From positions 1-64,000 of the forward strand of contig JAHEER010000002.1 of the NCBI GenBank assembly GCA_024640625.1: 64,000 bases of DNA. The letters are read 5' to 3'. The position numbers were made by a program, and so were the translations under genes. Origin of the DNA: Desulfobulbaceae bacterium. GTDB lineage: Bacteria; Desulfobacterota; Desulfobulbia; Desulfobulbales; Desulfocapsaceae. This document shows, in pieces, positions 1-8,309 of the stretch. Each line of letters begins with the position of its first letter. The stretch's first letter is position 1. The notes beneath the pieces were generated by a model, which did no database searches, was not told the DNA's origin, and saw only the letters and a list, made by a program, of their open reading frames with translations.

Positions 1-387
1 GTATGCATCGCACCCCTGGGTGCGGCAGGAGTTGGACAGATGATCTGTCTGTCCGACTGCACCATGCATAAGGAGGCGGTCTCCACGCCTTCCTGTTGTG
101 AGAAAGACCTTGAACATGCAGCCATGGGTGCAGTTGCAGATGGCACGCACTCCCTCCCGCCTCTGGCTCCCTGCTGCGAAAGCTCGCTCTGTTTCGATGC
201 ACCGGCAGCTTCCTCCGAAGTAGCTGCCACCACAAACAGCCCCGAGGCTTCCCTAGAAGCTCCTCCGCTGCTTCTGCATCAGGCGGTACCGAATCCGACG
301 GTCTCCCTGGCAAAATTTTCATCCGATCCACCCACTTTAAGCCCTCCCGTACCGATCTATATACGTACCTGCGCGTACCTGATTTGA
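1..387 (+). CDS. Cys-rich small protein, 5' end outside window
   Basis: The frame is open from the first base, so the start lies upstream and about 128 residues are visible. The visible part has cysteine pairs and cysteines spaced along its first half (CLSDC, SCCEK, PCCESSLC), then a low-complexity Ala/Ser/Pro linker, and ends in a hydrophobic PIYIRTCAYLI tail. I do not recognise a named family. It lies 66 bp upstream of the DUF2318 gene on the same strand and could be the first visible member of that metal-related operon. The Cys/His content would fit periplasmic metal handling, but that is inference. It could also be a chance frame, although its length and the tail argue for a real gene. 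Confidence 0.5.
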   Translation, partial: VCIAPLGAAGVGQMICLSDCTMHKEAVSTPSCCEKDLEHAAMGAVADGTHSLPPLAPCCESSLCFDAPAASSEVAATTNSPEASLEAPPLLLHQAVPNPTVSLAKFSSDPPTLSPPVPIYIRTCAYLI

Positions 388-453
388 ACCTGCCGCGCTT
401 TTCTTGCGTTCTCGTTTCTCCATTTGAATAACCCCCAAAGTACGGAGTTTATT

Positions 454-918
454 ATGAAGAAGGTAGTGGTAACGGCGCTGGTCGCGCTGATCGTTGGTGT
501 CATGTCGATGCATTCCATCCACGAGGCAGAGGCTGCGTTCGGTCTGTTCGGGGCCCACAAAAAAGTAAAAGACGTAAACGGCAAAATCGAGATCCCGCTC
601 AAAAAAGTAGATGACGGCAAGGCCCATTATTTCAAATTTGAGCAGGACGGCACCACGATTAACTTCTTTGTTGTGCAAAGCAACGACGGAGTCATCCGGG
701 CCGCGTTTGACGCCTGTGACGTCTGTTTCCCCGCCAAGAAGGGGTACACCCAGGACGGCGATTTCATGATCTGCAACAACTGCGGCAGGCGCTTTCATTC
801 GAGTCGCATCAATGTTGTCGAGGGTGGCTGCAATCCGGCTCCACTGCGTCGACAAGTGGTGGGTGACAAACTGGTCATCAAAACCTCCGATATCATACCC
901 GGCGCTCGTTATTTTTAG
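454..918 (+). CDS. DUF2318 family Fe-S/metal-site protein
   Basis: A 154-residue protein with an N-terminal signal or anchor segment (about residues 4-25). The ATG at 454 is chosen because a CGGAG ribosome site lies 6 bases upstream; an in-frame TTG at 424 has no such site. The C-terminal half carries the hallmark DUF2318 cysteines: CDVC, then MICNNCG, then GGCNP. These would form a cysteine metal or Fe-S site. In several proteobacteria DUF2318 proteins accompany an FtsX/LolD-type ABC pair in FTR1/P19-type iron uptake loci, and the next two genes here are exactly such a pair. No FTR1 or P19 gene is visible; they could lie upstream of the window. Family assignment is firm, the substrate is inferred. 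Confidence 0.88.
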   Translation: MKKVVVTALVALIVGVMSMHSIHEAEAAFGLFGAHKKVKDVNGKIEIPLKKVDDGKAHYFKFEQDGTTINFFVVQSNDGVIRAAFDACDVCFPAKKGYTQDGDFMICNNCGRRFHSSRINVVEGGCNPAPLRRQVVGDKLVIKTSDIIPGARYF

Positions 919-926
919 GTGGTGCT

Positions 927-2090
927 ATGAATATCGTGACCATTCCGCTTAAAAATATGCGCAGGAAGCCTACCAAGACCCTTCTTCTGCTCCTGGTATT
1001 TCTGCTTGGAGTAATCTCCATTGTGGCCCTTTACCAGGTTTCTCTGGTGGTAGGGCACAGCCTGGAGAAAAAACTCACCGCCTTTGGCGCCAATATCGTG
1101 GTCAAGCCTTCCACCGAGACGCTCAGCGTCAGCTACGGCGGTTTTCACATGGGCGACATGCTGCTCGACATCAAGGATCTGCGGGAGAGCGAAACGACCA
1201 CCGCCATAAGATCAATTGAACTCAATGACCGGATCAGCGTGGTGGCGCCGAAACTGGTCAATATGTTCAAGGTCGGCGAGGTGGCCATTGCGGCTGTCGG
1301 AGTCAGGTGGGAAGAGGAACTCGGCATCAAGAGCTACTGGGCTACGGACGGAGCCATGCCAGAGGGGCCTGAGCAGATTCTGCTTGGTGCCCTGGCGGCC
1401 AGGAAGCTCGGGCTCGAGACCGGCGATGCACTGACTTTGAAAGACCGGCGATTTGAGATCTCAGGCGTGCTTTATGAAACCGGTAGTGACGATGACAGCG
1501 TCATCCTGATGGACCTCTCCACTCTGCAACAGCTGGTTGCCCAGCCCGAGGCGGTAAGTTTCGTCGAGGTCGCGGCGCTCTGTGCCGGCTGCCCCATCGA
1601 GGATATCGTCGCCCAGATACAGACCAATCTGCCCAAAACCTCAGTAATTGCACTTCAGCACGTGGTTAACCAGCGCATGTCCTCGGTCAGGTTTGTGCAG
1701 AAACTGGCACTCTCCATCAGCCTGGTGATCCTGGTCACGGCCTCGGCCATGGTCGGGCTTTCCATGCTCTCGGCGGTCAATGAACGCAAAAAAGACATCG
1801 GCATCCTGCGTTCGCTGGGCTATGGCAAGACACGAGTATTTCTGATTTTCTGTCTCGAAGCCGGCATTATCGGCCTGCTGGCCGGTGCCATTGGCTATCT
1901 GGCGGGCTACGGTATCAGCTTGAAGGCACTCGAGTACCTGAGTTTGACCGAGGTGGCGCGCCCCCTGTTCTCGGTCACGCAACTGGCCTTCTGTGCGCTG
2001 GTATTTCCGCTGATCACGGTTCTTGCGGCGCTCTATCCCGCCTGGAAGGGCAGTTCTATCGAGCCGTCCCAGGCTCTGGTTTCTCTCTGA
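927..2090 (+). CDS. ABC transporter permease, FtsX/MacB family
   Basis: A 387-residue membrane protein: one N-terminal transmembrane helix (about residues 17-38), a large extracytoplasmic domain (about 45-255), then three C-terminal helices typical of the FtsX/MacB fold. The helix-flanking stretch ERKKDIGILRSLGYGK is the usual coupling motif of this family. It starts 8 bases after the DUF2318 stop and is followed 14 bases later by its ATPase, so the three form an operon. Such permeases do not move substrate through a classic pore; they work as mechanotransmission devices for lipoprotein, peptide or metal-complex handling. The partner DUF2318 protein suggests a metal-related role, which is inference. 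Confidence 0.88.
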   Translation: MNIVTIPLKNMRRKPTKTLLLLLVFLLGVISIVALYQVSLVVGHSLEKKLTAFGANIVVKPSTETLSVSYGGFHMGDMLLDIKDLRESETTTAIRSIELNDRISVVAPKLVNMFKVGEVAIAAVGVRWEEELGIKSYWATDGAMPEGPEQILLGALAARKLGLETGDALTLKDRRFEISGVLYETGSDDDSVILMDLSTLQQLVAQPEAVSFVEVAALCAGCPIEDIVAQIQTNLPKTSVIALQHVVNQRMSSVRFVQKLALSISLVILVTASAMVGLSMLSAVNERKKDIGILRSLGYGKTRVFLIFCLEAGIIGLLAGAIGYLAGYGISLKALEYLSLTEVARPLFSVTQLAFCALVFPLITVLAALYPAWKGSSIEPSQALVSL

Positions 2091-2104
2091 TTGAAGGTGA
2101 TACG

Positions 2105-2770
2105 ATGCTCAGCGCAGAACATATAGAAAAAAGTTTTCCCTCGGAGGGAGCCGATGTCGCGGTCCTGAAAGGGGTGTCAGTACATCTTGATGAGGGCGAT
2201 TACGTCGCCATTGTTGGCCGATCCGGCTCCGGTAAAACAACCCTGCTCAATGTGCTCTCCACCCTGGTCAGGCCTGATGGCGGCTTACTCACCTATCGAG
2301 GTGCCAACCTGACCTCGGCGGCGGAGAAACAGCTCAATACGATCAGAAAATCGGACTTTTCGGTGATATTTCAATTCCATCATCTGCTGCCCTACCTCAA
2401 CGTACTCGAGAACACGCTGCTGCCTTTCATGGGTTCATTTCGACCGGTTTCCACTGAGCTCGAGCACCGGGCCTTGAATTGCCTGGAGCGGGTAGGGCTG
2501 GCCGATAAAGCCAGAAGGTTGCCCGGCAACCTCTCGGGAGGTGAACAGCAGCGCGTGGCGATCGCCCGGGCCCTGGTGAAATCCTCCAAGATTCTATTTG
2601 CCGATGAGCCGACCGGCAGTCTGGACAGAAATACCGGAGAACAGATCATGGGATTGTTAGCGGAACTCCACGGTGAAGGGCTGACCATCGTCATGGTCAC
2701 CCATGAACCGGCCTATGCGAAGCTGGCGCAGAGAACCATTGAGATCGAGGATGGGGTGATCGTCCACTAG
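2105..2770 (+). CDS. ABC transporter ATP-binding protein, LolD/MacB type
   Basis: A 221-residue ATPase with every ABC motif visible: Walker A GRSGSGKTT (about residues 38-46), a Q-loop in the FQFHH region, the signature LSGGEQQRVAIARAL, Walker B ILFADEPTGSLD, and the switch histidine in MVTHEP. The length and signature are those of LolD/MacB-class ATPases that pair with FtsX-type permeases. It follows the permease by 14 bases with a GAAGGTG ribosome site, so the two form one transporter. The genes after it run on the opposite strand. Confidence 0.92.
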   Translation: MLSAEHIEKSFPSEGADVAVLKGVSVHLDEGDYVAIVGRSGSGKTTLLNVLSTLVRPDGGLLTYRGANLTSAAEKQLNTIRKSDFSVIFQFHHLLPYLNVLENTLLPFMGSFRPVSTELEHRALNCLERVGLADKARRLPGNLSGGEQQRVAIARALVKSSKILFADEPTGSLDRNTGEQIMGLLAELHGEGLTIVMVTHEPAYAKLAQRTIEIEDGVIVH

Positions 2771-2791
2771 TTGCAAAATAAAAACCAAGGT

Positions 2792-2810
2792 GCCCATGAA
2801 ACATGCGGGC
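2792..2810. terminator. Weak hairpin between convergent genes
   Basis: In the 51-bp space between the converging ABC ATPase and universal stress genes, GCCCATG and CATGCGGGC can pair around an AAA loop with a two-base bulge, and an AT-rich stretch follows. It may act as a bidirectional terminator. The stem is short and imperfect. Confidence 0.3.
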
Positions 2811-2821
2811 GGTTTATATTT

Positions 2822-3259
2822 TCAGACGCTTTCCGGCACCACCAGGACCGGACAGTAAATGGTATTGAGCACCTTGTGGGTAACACTGCCCAAGAACAAC
2901 CCGGCTATATCGCTGTGCCCGTGGGAGCCCATGATAATAAGGTCGAACTCTTTCGATTTGGCCAGATTGCTGAGCATGGTGCCGGGAGCTCCTGAAATAG
3001 GCCTGGTCTCATGGGCGATGTCGTGTTCTGCCAGCTTGCGCGCCGCCTTCTCGAGCACCGACTCGGCCTGAAGCCTCATCTTGTCTTTGATTTCCTCGAC
3101 CACCGAGTCGACGATTTCCGTCAGGCCGCCGAGCCACTCGTAACAGCACACGGCGGTCACCTGGGCACCGCTTAGATTAGCCAGATAGATAGCATGATCG
3201 ACCGCATTGTTCGAGTAATGGGAACCGTCCACCGGGAGAAGAATTTTAGATATCTTCAT
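2822..3259 (-). CDS. Universal stress protein (UspA family)
   Basis: A 145-residue single-domain Usp. The N-terminal strand ILLPVDGS and the C-terminal ATP-binding loop GSHGHSDIAGLFLGSVT (about residues 114-130), followed by PVLVV, are diagnostic of the ATP-binding UspA class. A strong AAGGAGGG ribosome site precedes the ATG. It is transcribed from the minus strand, 121 bp downstream of the thiamine-binding-family gene, so the two may share a transcript. The role would be stress adaptation in the cytoplasm; no specific partner can be read from the sequence. Confidence 0.92.
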   Translation of the reverse strand: MKISKILLPVDGSHYSNNAVDHAIYLANLSGAQVTAVCCYEWLGGLTEIVDSVVEEIKDKMRLQAESVLEKAARKLAEHDIAHETRPISGAPGTMLSNLAKSKEFDLIIMGSHGHSDIAGLFLGSVTHKVLNTIYCPVLVVPESV

Positions 3260-3380
3260 ATGACCCTCCTTGCTGAGATGTCGGGTGAATCTGGGTTATG
3301 TGTATATACATAAAATATCCACGAACCGGTCACAAGGCAAGCGACGATTGTTAAACACGCCGTCTGCAGGTTTCTGCGCT

Positions 3381-3683
3381 TTATCCCTTCAGCTTGGTTG
3401 TTACGCTGTCGACCTTATCGTCCATGGTCTGTTCTTTATCGGTTCGGGTCCCCACCTTGATGGAGCTGGTCAGTCGCGGTACGCCCATCTTATGGAGTGT
3501 TTCGTGGCATTTTTTGACCGCGGCAAACACTTCGTCCCACTCTCCCTCGATATTGGTGCCGTAGGCATGCAGATTGGTCTTCAGGCCCGCCTCGTCAAAT
3601 ATCTTATGGCAAGCGGCGATGTACTTGGAAACCGACAGACCGACCCCAAAAGGGGAGACGGTCAGATCCATGATAACTCTCAT
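3381..3683 (-). CDS. Thiamine-binding-type small protein (MTH1187/YqgV family)
   Basis: A 100-residue protein starting MRVIMDLTVSPFGVG. The ATG at 3683 is preceded by GAGGA at good spacing; the frame is open further upstream, but that part has no family resemblance. Features of the PF01910 family are visible: the N-terminal strand with SPFG, the LHAYGTNIEGEW segment, and the late stretch PRLTSSIKVGTRTDK. Members bind thiamine or related pyrimidines as tetramers; some serve ABC transport of thiamine precursors. No thiamine genes are nearby, so the ligand is not confirmed by context. It is divergent from the chelatase-type pair, with 109 bp between the starts. Confidence 0.85.
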   Translation of the reverse strand: MRVIMDLTVSPFGVGLSVSKYIAACHKIFDEAGLKTNLHAYGTNIEGEWDEVFAAVKKCHETLHKMGVPRLTSSIKVGTRTDKEQTMDDKVDSVTTKLKG

Positions 3684-3792
3684 TTTATTCCTCGTCTGGT
3701 TCTGGTGGGAAATGGGGTTATTGTGCTCGTAATTGTGTTCACACTGTGCTATACAGTTTGGTCTTACCAGATTACTCCTAGTGGAATATAGC

Positions 3793-4983
3793 ATGGAACG
3801 ACAGATATTTCCCTTCAGTGCACTTGTCGGGCAGGAAAAGCTGAAGACCGGACTGCTTCTCAATGCGGTTGACCCGGCTATCGGCGGCATCCTGGTGAGC
3901 GGTCAGAAAGGCACCGGCAAATCGACCGCGGTACGTGCCCTGGCCCGGGTACTGCCTCAGATAGAGGTAGTTAGAGACTGTCCTTACAATTGTGCTCCCG
4001 ACGAGGTTGACAACCTCTGCACCTCGTGTGCCGACAATTACCGGGCCGGACGCCCCCTGGAAACGGTCAGACGGCCGATGCCGTTGATTGAGTTGCCATT
4101 GAGTGCCACCGAGGACCGGGTTGTTGGTACCCTGCACATCGAACAGGTGCTCAAAACCGGTACCAGGAGGTTCGAGCCAGGACTGCTGGCCGCTGCCAAT
4201 CGCGGCATTCTTTATGTTGACGAGGTCAATCTGCTCGACGACCACCTGGTTGACGTGCTGCTCGATGCTGCCGCCTCGGGGGTCAACAACGTGGAAAGGG
4301 AATCGATTTCCTACTCCCACCCGTCACGCTTCATGCTGATCGGCACGATGAATCCCGAGGAGGGCGAGCTGCGCCCCCAGTTTCTCGATCGCTTTGGTTT
4401 GAGCCTCGGGGTGAGCGGCGTGGACCACCCCCTGCAGCGTCGGTTGATCGTCGATCGCCGCATCGAGTTCGATACCAATCCCACCCGGTTCATTGATGGC
4501 TATGGGGATGATGAAGCCCTGCTTTCGGAACAGATTACAGCCGCCAGATCCGCCCTTCAAAACGTCGAGATCCCAGGAGATATGGTCGAGATGGCGGTCG
4601 CCTTGTCGACTGAGGTGCGGGCCCAGGGGCACCGCGCCGAGATAGGCATTATCAAAGCGGCCCGTGCCCTGGCTGCATTTGTCGAGCGTCCTGCGGTGGG
4701 CCCCGAACACGTGATTGAAGCGGCCCGTTTTGTGCTGCCCCATAGAATTACGACCCTCTCCTTTGCAAGTAGTGAGCAGATTGACGAAAAGCTCGAGGAG
4801 ATTTTCCAGAAAGTGCTTGACCAGGAGCGGGGCGCCGAGACGGCGGCGCCGGGTGAAGGTATTCCCGACGACTGGGACGACATTGCCGAACAGGTGCCCG
4901 GTGCTACCGCTGCTTCCAACGTGGGCATGCTCTTCAGCTTTCTGGCCGAAAAAAAAAAGCCGTTTATGAGCCCGACTCCCTGA
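3793..4983 (+). CDS. AAA+ chelatase subunit, ChlI/BchI-like
   Basis: A 396-residue AAA+ ATPase of the magnesium/cobalt-chelatase I-subunit family. Visible motifs: FSALVGQEKLK at the N terminus, Walker A GQKGTGKST (about residues 36-44), a cysteine-rich insert with CPYNC and CTSC (about 62-80) typical of ChlI-like proteins, Walker B ILYVDEVNLLDDHLVD, and sensor GTMNPEEGELRPQFLDRFG. The ATG at 3793 starts the conserved region. The next gene, 5 bases on, encodes the matching VWA subunit. No large chelatase subunit (BchH/CobN) is present in the window, so the metal and substrate are unknown; it might serve cobalamin synthesis or another metal-insertion or protein-remodelling role. Confidence 0.9.
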   Translation: MERQIFPFSALVGQEKLKTGLLLNAVDPAIGGILVSGQKGTGKSTAVRALARVLPQIEVVRDCPYNCAPDEVDNLCTSCADNYRAGRPLETVRRPMPLIELPLSATEDRVVGTLHIEQVLKTGTRRFEPGLLAAANRGILYVDEVNLLDDHLVDVLLDAAASGVNNVERESISYSHPSRFMLIGTMNPEEGELRPQFLDRFGLSLGVSGVDHPLQRRLIVDRRIEFDTNPTRFIDGYGDDEALLSEQITAARSALQNVEIPGDMVEMAVALSTEVRAQGHRAEIGIIKAARALAAFVERPAVGPEHVIEAARFVLPHRITTLSFASSEQIDEKLEEIFQKVLDQERGAETAAPGEGIPDDWDDIAEQVPGATAASNVGMLFSFLAEKKKPFMSPTP

Positions 4984-4988
4984 TCTGT

Positions 4989-5816
4989 GTGGAAGATCTC
5001 AATCTTGACTCCCTGGAGATAAACGGCAAGTTCCGCGGGCGGGCAAAAACCGTGCGCTCTCAGTCAATCAGTGGCCGCTATGTGAAAGCGACGCCTGTCC
5101 AGGAAGCTGAGCGTTCCTACGATCTGGCTGCCGACGCCACCATCCGCTCGGCCCTGCTCAGACAAGCAGGAAACGGCGGTGCCGCGGAGGGGATCACCAT
5201 ATCTTCCGCCGACATCCACAAGAAAATCTATCAACGCCAGGTCAGGTCGCTGATCATCTTCGTGGTCGATGTGTCCGAGTCGATGGGCGAGGACGGTGCC
5301 CAGGCCAGAATCAAGGCCGCCAAAGGCACCATCCTTGGTATCCTGACCAAAGCGTACCAGAAACGGTTCCGGGTGGGACTGGTCTCTTTTGGTGACGAGT
5401 CCGCCGAGATAGTGCTGCAGCCCACTTCGAGTCTGCCGCTGGCACAGAAATGTCTCAGGTCGCTGCCGGTGGGGGGGGCAACGCCTTTCGCTCACGGGCT
5501 GCTGAAGGGCTGGCAGATGATCAAGACGGAGCGGCGCAAAGACCCGGATATCCGGCCACTGATGGTGGTCCTCTCGGACGGGGAAGCAAATGTTGCCTAC
5601 GACGATCGGGTGGCCCAGAACAGCGTTGTCGATGAACTGCTGGGTATCGGTGCTCTGATAGGCCGGGACTCGATTACGTCATTGATTGTCGAGACCCGTC
5701 CCCTGAGGGATCCTTCCGGGACGATGCGCGCCCTGGCGGAAGCCATGGGGGGCAGCTACTATCACTCCACTGCGTTTAAAAACGGCGACCTGCTGCAAGC
5801 GGTTGCTGCCTTTTAA
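4989..5816 (+). CDS. VWA-domain chelatase subunit, ChlD/BchD C-terminal-like
   Basis: A 275-residue protein starting at GTG, 5 bases after the ChlI-like stop. A von Willebrand A domain fills most of it, with the MIDAS motif DVSES near residue 92 and later metal-site residues around TPFAHGL and LSDGEAN. Length and layout match the C-terminal half of ChlD, without the ATPase-like half and the acidic Pro-rich linker. With the preceding AAA+ protein it would form a ring-and-adaptor motor that drives metal insertion by a separate large subunit not seen here. A hairpin 16 bases after the stop probably ends the operon. Confidence 0.88.
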   Translation: MEDLNLDSLEINGKFRGRAKTVRSQSISGRYVKATPVQEAERSYDLAADATIRSALLRQAGNGGAAEGITISSADIHKKIYQRQVRSLIIFVVDVSESMGEDGAQARIKAAKGTILGILTKAYQKRFRVGLVSFGDESAEIVLQPTSSLPLAQKCLRSLPVGGATPFAHGLLKGWQMIKTERRKDPDIRPLMVVLSDGEANVAYDDRVAQNSVVDELLGIGALIGRDSITSLIVETRPLRDPSGTMRALAEAMGGSYYHSTAFKNGDLLQAVAAF

Positions 5817-5832
5817 AACGAAAGAGGAATTG

Positions 5833-5861
5833 GGGACACAATACCTAAGGTGTCCCTCTTT
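5833..5861 (+). terminator. Hairpin with GGGACAC arms; terminator or REP-like palindrome
   Basis: GGGACAC (5833-5839) and GTGTCCC (5850-5856) form a perfect 7-bp stem around a 10-base loop, followed by TCTTT. The arms and the surrounding GGGGACACAATACCT wording resemble REP-type palindromes found near RAYT transposase genes in many genomes, but no transposase lies here. It separates the chelatase pair from the MFS gene. Confidence 0.5.
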
Positions 5862-5883
5862 GGTGTAAAACCAACGTTGGACA

Positions 5884-7173
5884 ATGGCTAAACCTGAACG
5901 ATCTTTCAGTCCGCTGTGGCTGGCCTGGCTCATGTGGGGTCTGGTTGCCGCCTTTTACTGCATAGGTTTTTTTCAGCGCATGGCGCCGGCGGTGATCGCC
6001 GATGACCTGATGCGCGACTTCACCCTGGACGGCGCCCTGCTCGGCAACCTTTCGGCCATGTATTTTTACGCCTACGCCGCCATGCAGATACCGACCGGCC
6101 TGCTGGTCGATCAGATCGGGCCGCGGCGGCTCGCTTCCAGCGCCTGTTTGATAGCGGCGGCAGGCATTCTCATTTTCAGTTTTGGCTCCTCGCTCTGGCT
6201 CGCCTATGTCGGCAGATTTCTGGTGGGCGCCTCGGTAGCCGTGGCCTGGGTTACCTGCATGAAACTGGCCGGCCACTGGTTTCCGGCCAACAGGTTTGCG
6301 ACGGTGACCGGTGTGGCCCTTCTGCTGGGCAATCTTGGAGGGATTATGGCCGGGGTGCCGCTGGCCGTGGGAGTCGATCTGTTCGGCTGGAGAGCAATGA
6401 TGGGAGTGAGCGGTATTCTGACCCTGCTGCTGGCCGTTGCCACCTGGCTGGCCCTGCGTGATGACCCGTCAGAGTACGGCTTTAAAAGTCATGCCCACCT
6501 GGTGGTCCAGAATCACGGCAGCCTGCCTGTCGGTGCCGCCTTAAAATCGGTGATGACGCGCAGAGACACCTGGCTGCTCTTTTTCGGAGGTGGCCTGTCA
6601 ACCGCACCGGTCCTCGTCTTCGCCGGACTCTGGGGCGTTCCCTATCTGACCCAGGTCTACCATCTGAAGACCTCCCAGGCTGCTCTGATGACCTCGACCA
6701 TGCTGCTTTCTCTGGCTTTAAGCGGCCCTGTCTGCGGAGCCATATCGGATCGGCTGGGCAGGCGTAAACTGCCTTACCTGATAGGCACAGTTCTGACCAC
6801 TACCTTCTGGGCCATCTTCCTGCTGGTCAAACTCCCCCACCTGATGTTGTTTCCTCTGCTGGCCGCAATCGGTTTTACTTCAGGGACGATGATCATAGGC
6901 TTTGCCACCGCGAGGGAGGTGAATCATCCCGGTGCCGCAGGAGCGGTTGGCGGAGTGGTCAATATGTCGGTCCTCGGCATCGCTTCGATCATGCAACCGC
7001 TGCTCGGTAAAATTCTCGATTCCCACTGGCAGGGTACCATGGTTGAAGGAGCCCGGGTCTACAATGAAGCGGCCTACAGCGCGGCGTTTTTCTGGCTGGT
7101 CGTCAGTGCTGCGCTGTCCATCATTGTTATCGCATTATCCAAAGAGACCTATTGCCGGATGCGCGACATCTGA
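5884..7173 (+). CDS. MFS transporter
   Basis: A 429-residue integral membrane protein with 12 predicted transmembrane segments in two six-helix halves separated near residue 200-215. The loop after helix 2 reads GLLVDQIGPRRL and the matching loop in the second half reads AISDRLGRRKLPYLIG, the classic MFS motif A positions. It has its own start 22 bases after a hairpin, and a second hairpin follows its stop, so it is probably a single-gene unit. The substrate cannot be read from sequence; overall form suits the anion or organic-acid symporter branch, which is a weak inference. Confidence 0.9.
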   Translation: MAKPERSFSPLWLAWLMWGLVAAFYCIGFFQRMAPAVIADDLMRDFTLDGALLGNLSAMYFYAYAAMQIPTGLLVDQIGPRRLASSACLIAAAGILIFSFGSSLWLAYVGRFLVGASVAVAWVTCMKLAGHWFPANRFATVTGVALLLGNLGGIMAGVPLAVGVDLFGWRAMMGVSGILTLLLAVATWLALRDDPSEYGFKSHAHLVVQNHGSLPVGAALKSVMTRRDTWLLFFGGGLSTAPVLVFAGLWGVPYLTQVYHLKTSQAALMTSTMLLSLALSGPVCGAISDRLGRRKLPYLIGTVLTTTFWAIFLLVKLPHLMLFPLLAAIGFTSGTMIIGFATAREVNHPGAAGAVGGVVNMSVLGIASIMQPLLGKILDSHWQGTMVEGARVYNEAAYSAAFFWLVVSAALSIIVIALSKETYCRMRDI

Positions 7174-7202
7174 GAGCCGGTCTATTGATAATCAGATCCC
7201 CG

Positions 7203-7227
7203 GGTAAATGATCTCGATCCATTTACC
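7203..7227 (+). terminator. Hairpin after MFS gene
   Basis: GGTAAATG (7203-7210) and CATTTACC (7220-7227) are perfect 8-bp arms around a 9-base loop, 29 bases after the MFS stop. Only a short TTT follows, so termination may be partial. The remaining 120 bases to the next gene show nothing else convincing. Confidence 0.4.
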
Positions 7228-7363
7228 ACCTTTGCATATCCCCTCATTACAATCTTCTTCGAGGTCGCTCCGCTTGAGCTGAGCCATACCATCTTGATGT
7301 TCAGCGCCAAGTTGTTATGATTGAATCCTATAAACCGTCCACCCTATTTCTGTGCAGCTTACT

Positions 7364-8275
7364 ATGAGCTTCATCCATCTTCTTGAACAGCACTCGATCA
7401 TATTGTCCGAATGTGCGGTCTCAGAAAGGCTGCGCAGATTGCCCGGAGTCGAACTCCACCCGATACTTTTCAACACGCCGCTGATCTATGAAGCCGAAGG
7501 AAGACAGCGGCTGGCAGAGATCTATTACAGCTACATAGAGGTGGCCAGAAAAGCACAATTGCCGCTTCTTCTCTGTGCGCCGACCTGGCGGGTTGACAGA
7601 ACTCGTATTAAGGAGGCAGGGGTGCCAGACACCATCAATGGCGACGCGGTGAAGTTTATGAAAGAGCTTCAGGAGCGTTATGCGGCAGGGGACTCGCCGA
7701 TTATTGCAGGGGCGCTGCTGGCGCCCCGAAACGATTGTTATTCACCAGCAGCGGCTCTGGACAGGCAAGAGTCTGCGGCAATCCATGGCTGGCAGATAGA
7801 TCAGCTGGCGGACACGGACACAGAGGTGATCATCGCCCAAACCATGCCGGCGGTGAGCGAATCACTGGGCCTGGCGGATAGACTTGGCGGCAGCGCAAAG
7901 CCCTATGTGATCAGCTTTGTCATCGACAGTTCGGGAAAGGTACTGGACGGAACTCCTCTGGCCGAGGCCGTGGATATCATAGACCAGGAGACCGCACGAC
8001 CTCCCGCCGGCTACATGGTCAACTGTGTGTATCCCACCTTTATCCAGGCGGAGCGGCAACCACCAGGATTTTTCAGGCGCCTGATTGGTATCCAGGCCAA
8101 TTCCTCCTCGAAGGACCATGCCGAGCTTGACGGAGCCGAAGAACTGCAGCAGGATCCGCTGCCCGACTGGGGTGCGGGCATGGTGCGGCTCAACCGCGAA
8201 TTCGGGGTCAAGATACTGGGTGGCTGCTGCGGCACCGACCACACCTACCTGCGCTACCTGGCTGAATCTTTATGA
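7364..8275 (+). CDS. Homocysteine S-methyltransferase family protein
   Basis: A 303-residue protein of the Pfam homocysteine S-methyltransferase (BHMT/MetH N-terminal) fold. The C-terminal zinc ligands are clear in ILGGCCGTDHTYL (about residues 283-295), and a third cysteine candidate lies in MVNCVYPT (about 218). The ATG at 7364 opens with MSFIHLLEQ, as in relatives; an in-frame GTG at 7352 is possible, and neither has a strong ribosome site. The enzyme would transfer a methyl group to a thiol such as homocysteine. It stands alone, with no MetE/MetH/MetF neighbours, and faces the next gene tail-to-tail across 34 bp. Confidence 0.88.
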   Translation: MSFIHLLEQHSIILSECAVSERLRRLPGVELHPILFNTPLIYEAEGRQRLAEIYYSYIEVARKAQLPLLLCAPTWRVDRTRIKEAGVPDTINGDAVKFMKELQERYAAGDSPIIAGALLAPRNDCYSPAAALDRQESAAIHGWQIDQLADTDTEVIIAQTMPAVSESLGLADRLGGSAKPYVISFVIDSSGKVLDGTPLAEAVDIIDQETARPPAGYMVNCVYPTFIQAERQPPGFFRRLIGIQANSSSKDHAELDGAEELQQDPLPDWGAGMVRLNREFGVKILGGCCGTDHTYLRYLAESL

Positions 8276-8309
8276 AGTGCGGGTGGCTCAATAGCAATAT
8301 AAGGCAGGA

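Noticed and set aside
350-400. T-arm-like TTCAAATC on the minus strand, considered as part of a tRNA
   Set aside because: No acceptor, D or anticodon arm can be folded around it, and it overlaps the end of a probable coding frame.
3301-3310. Palindrome TGTATATACA upstream of the universal stress gene
   Set aside because: A short AT-only alternation in an AT-rich spacer; no promoter elements at useful distance.
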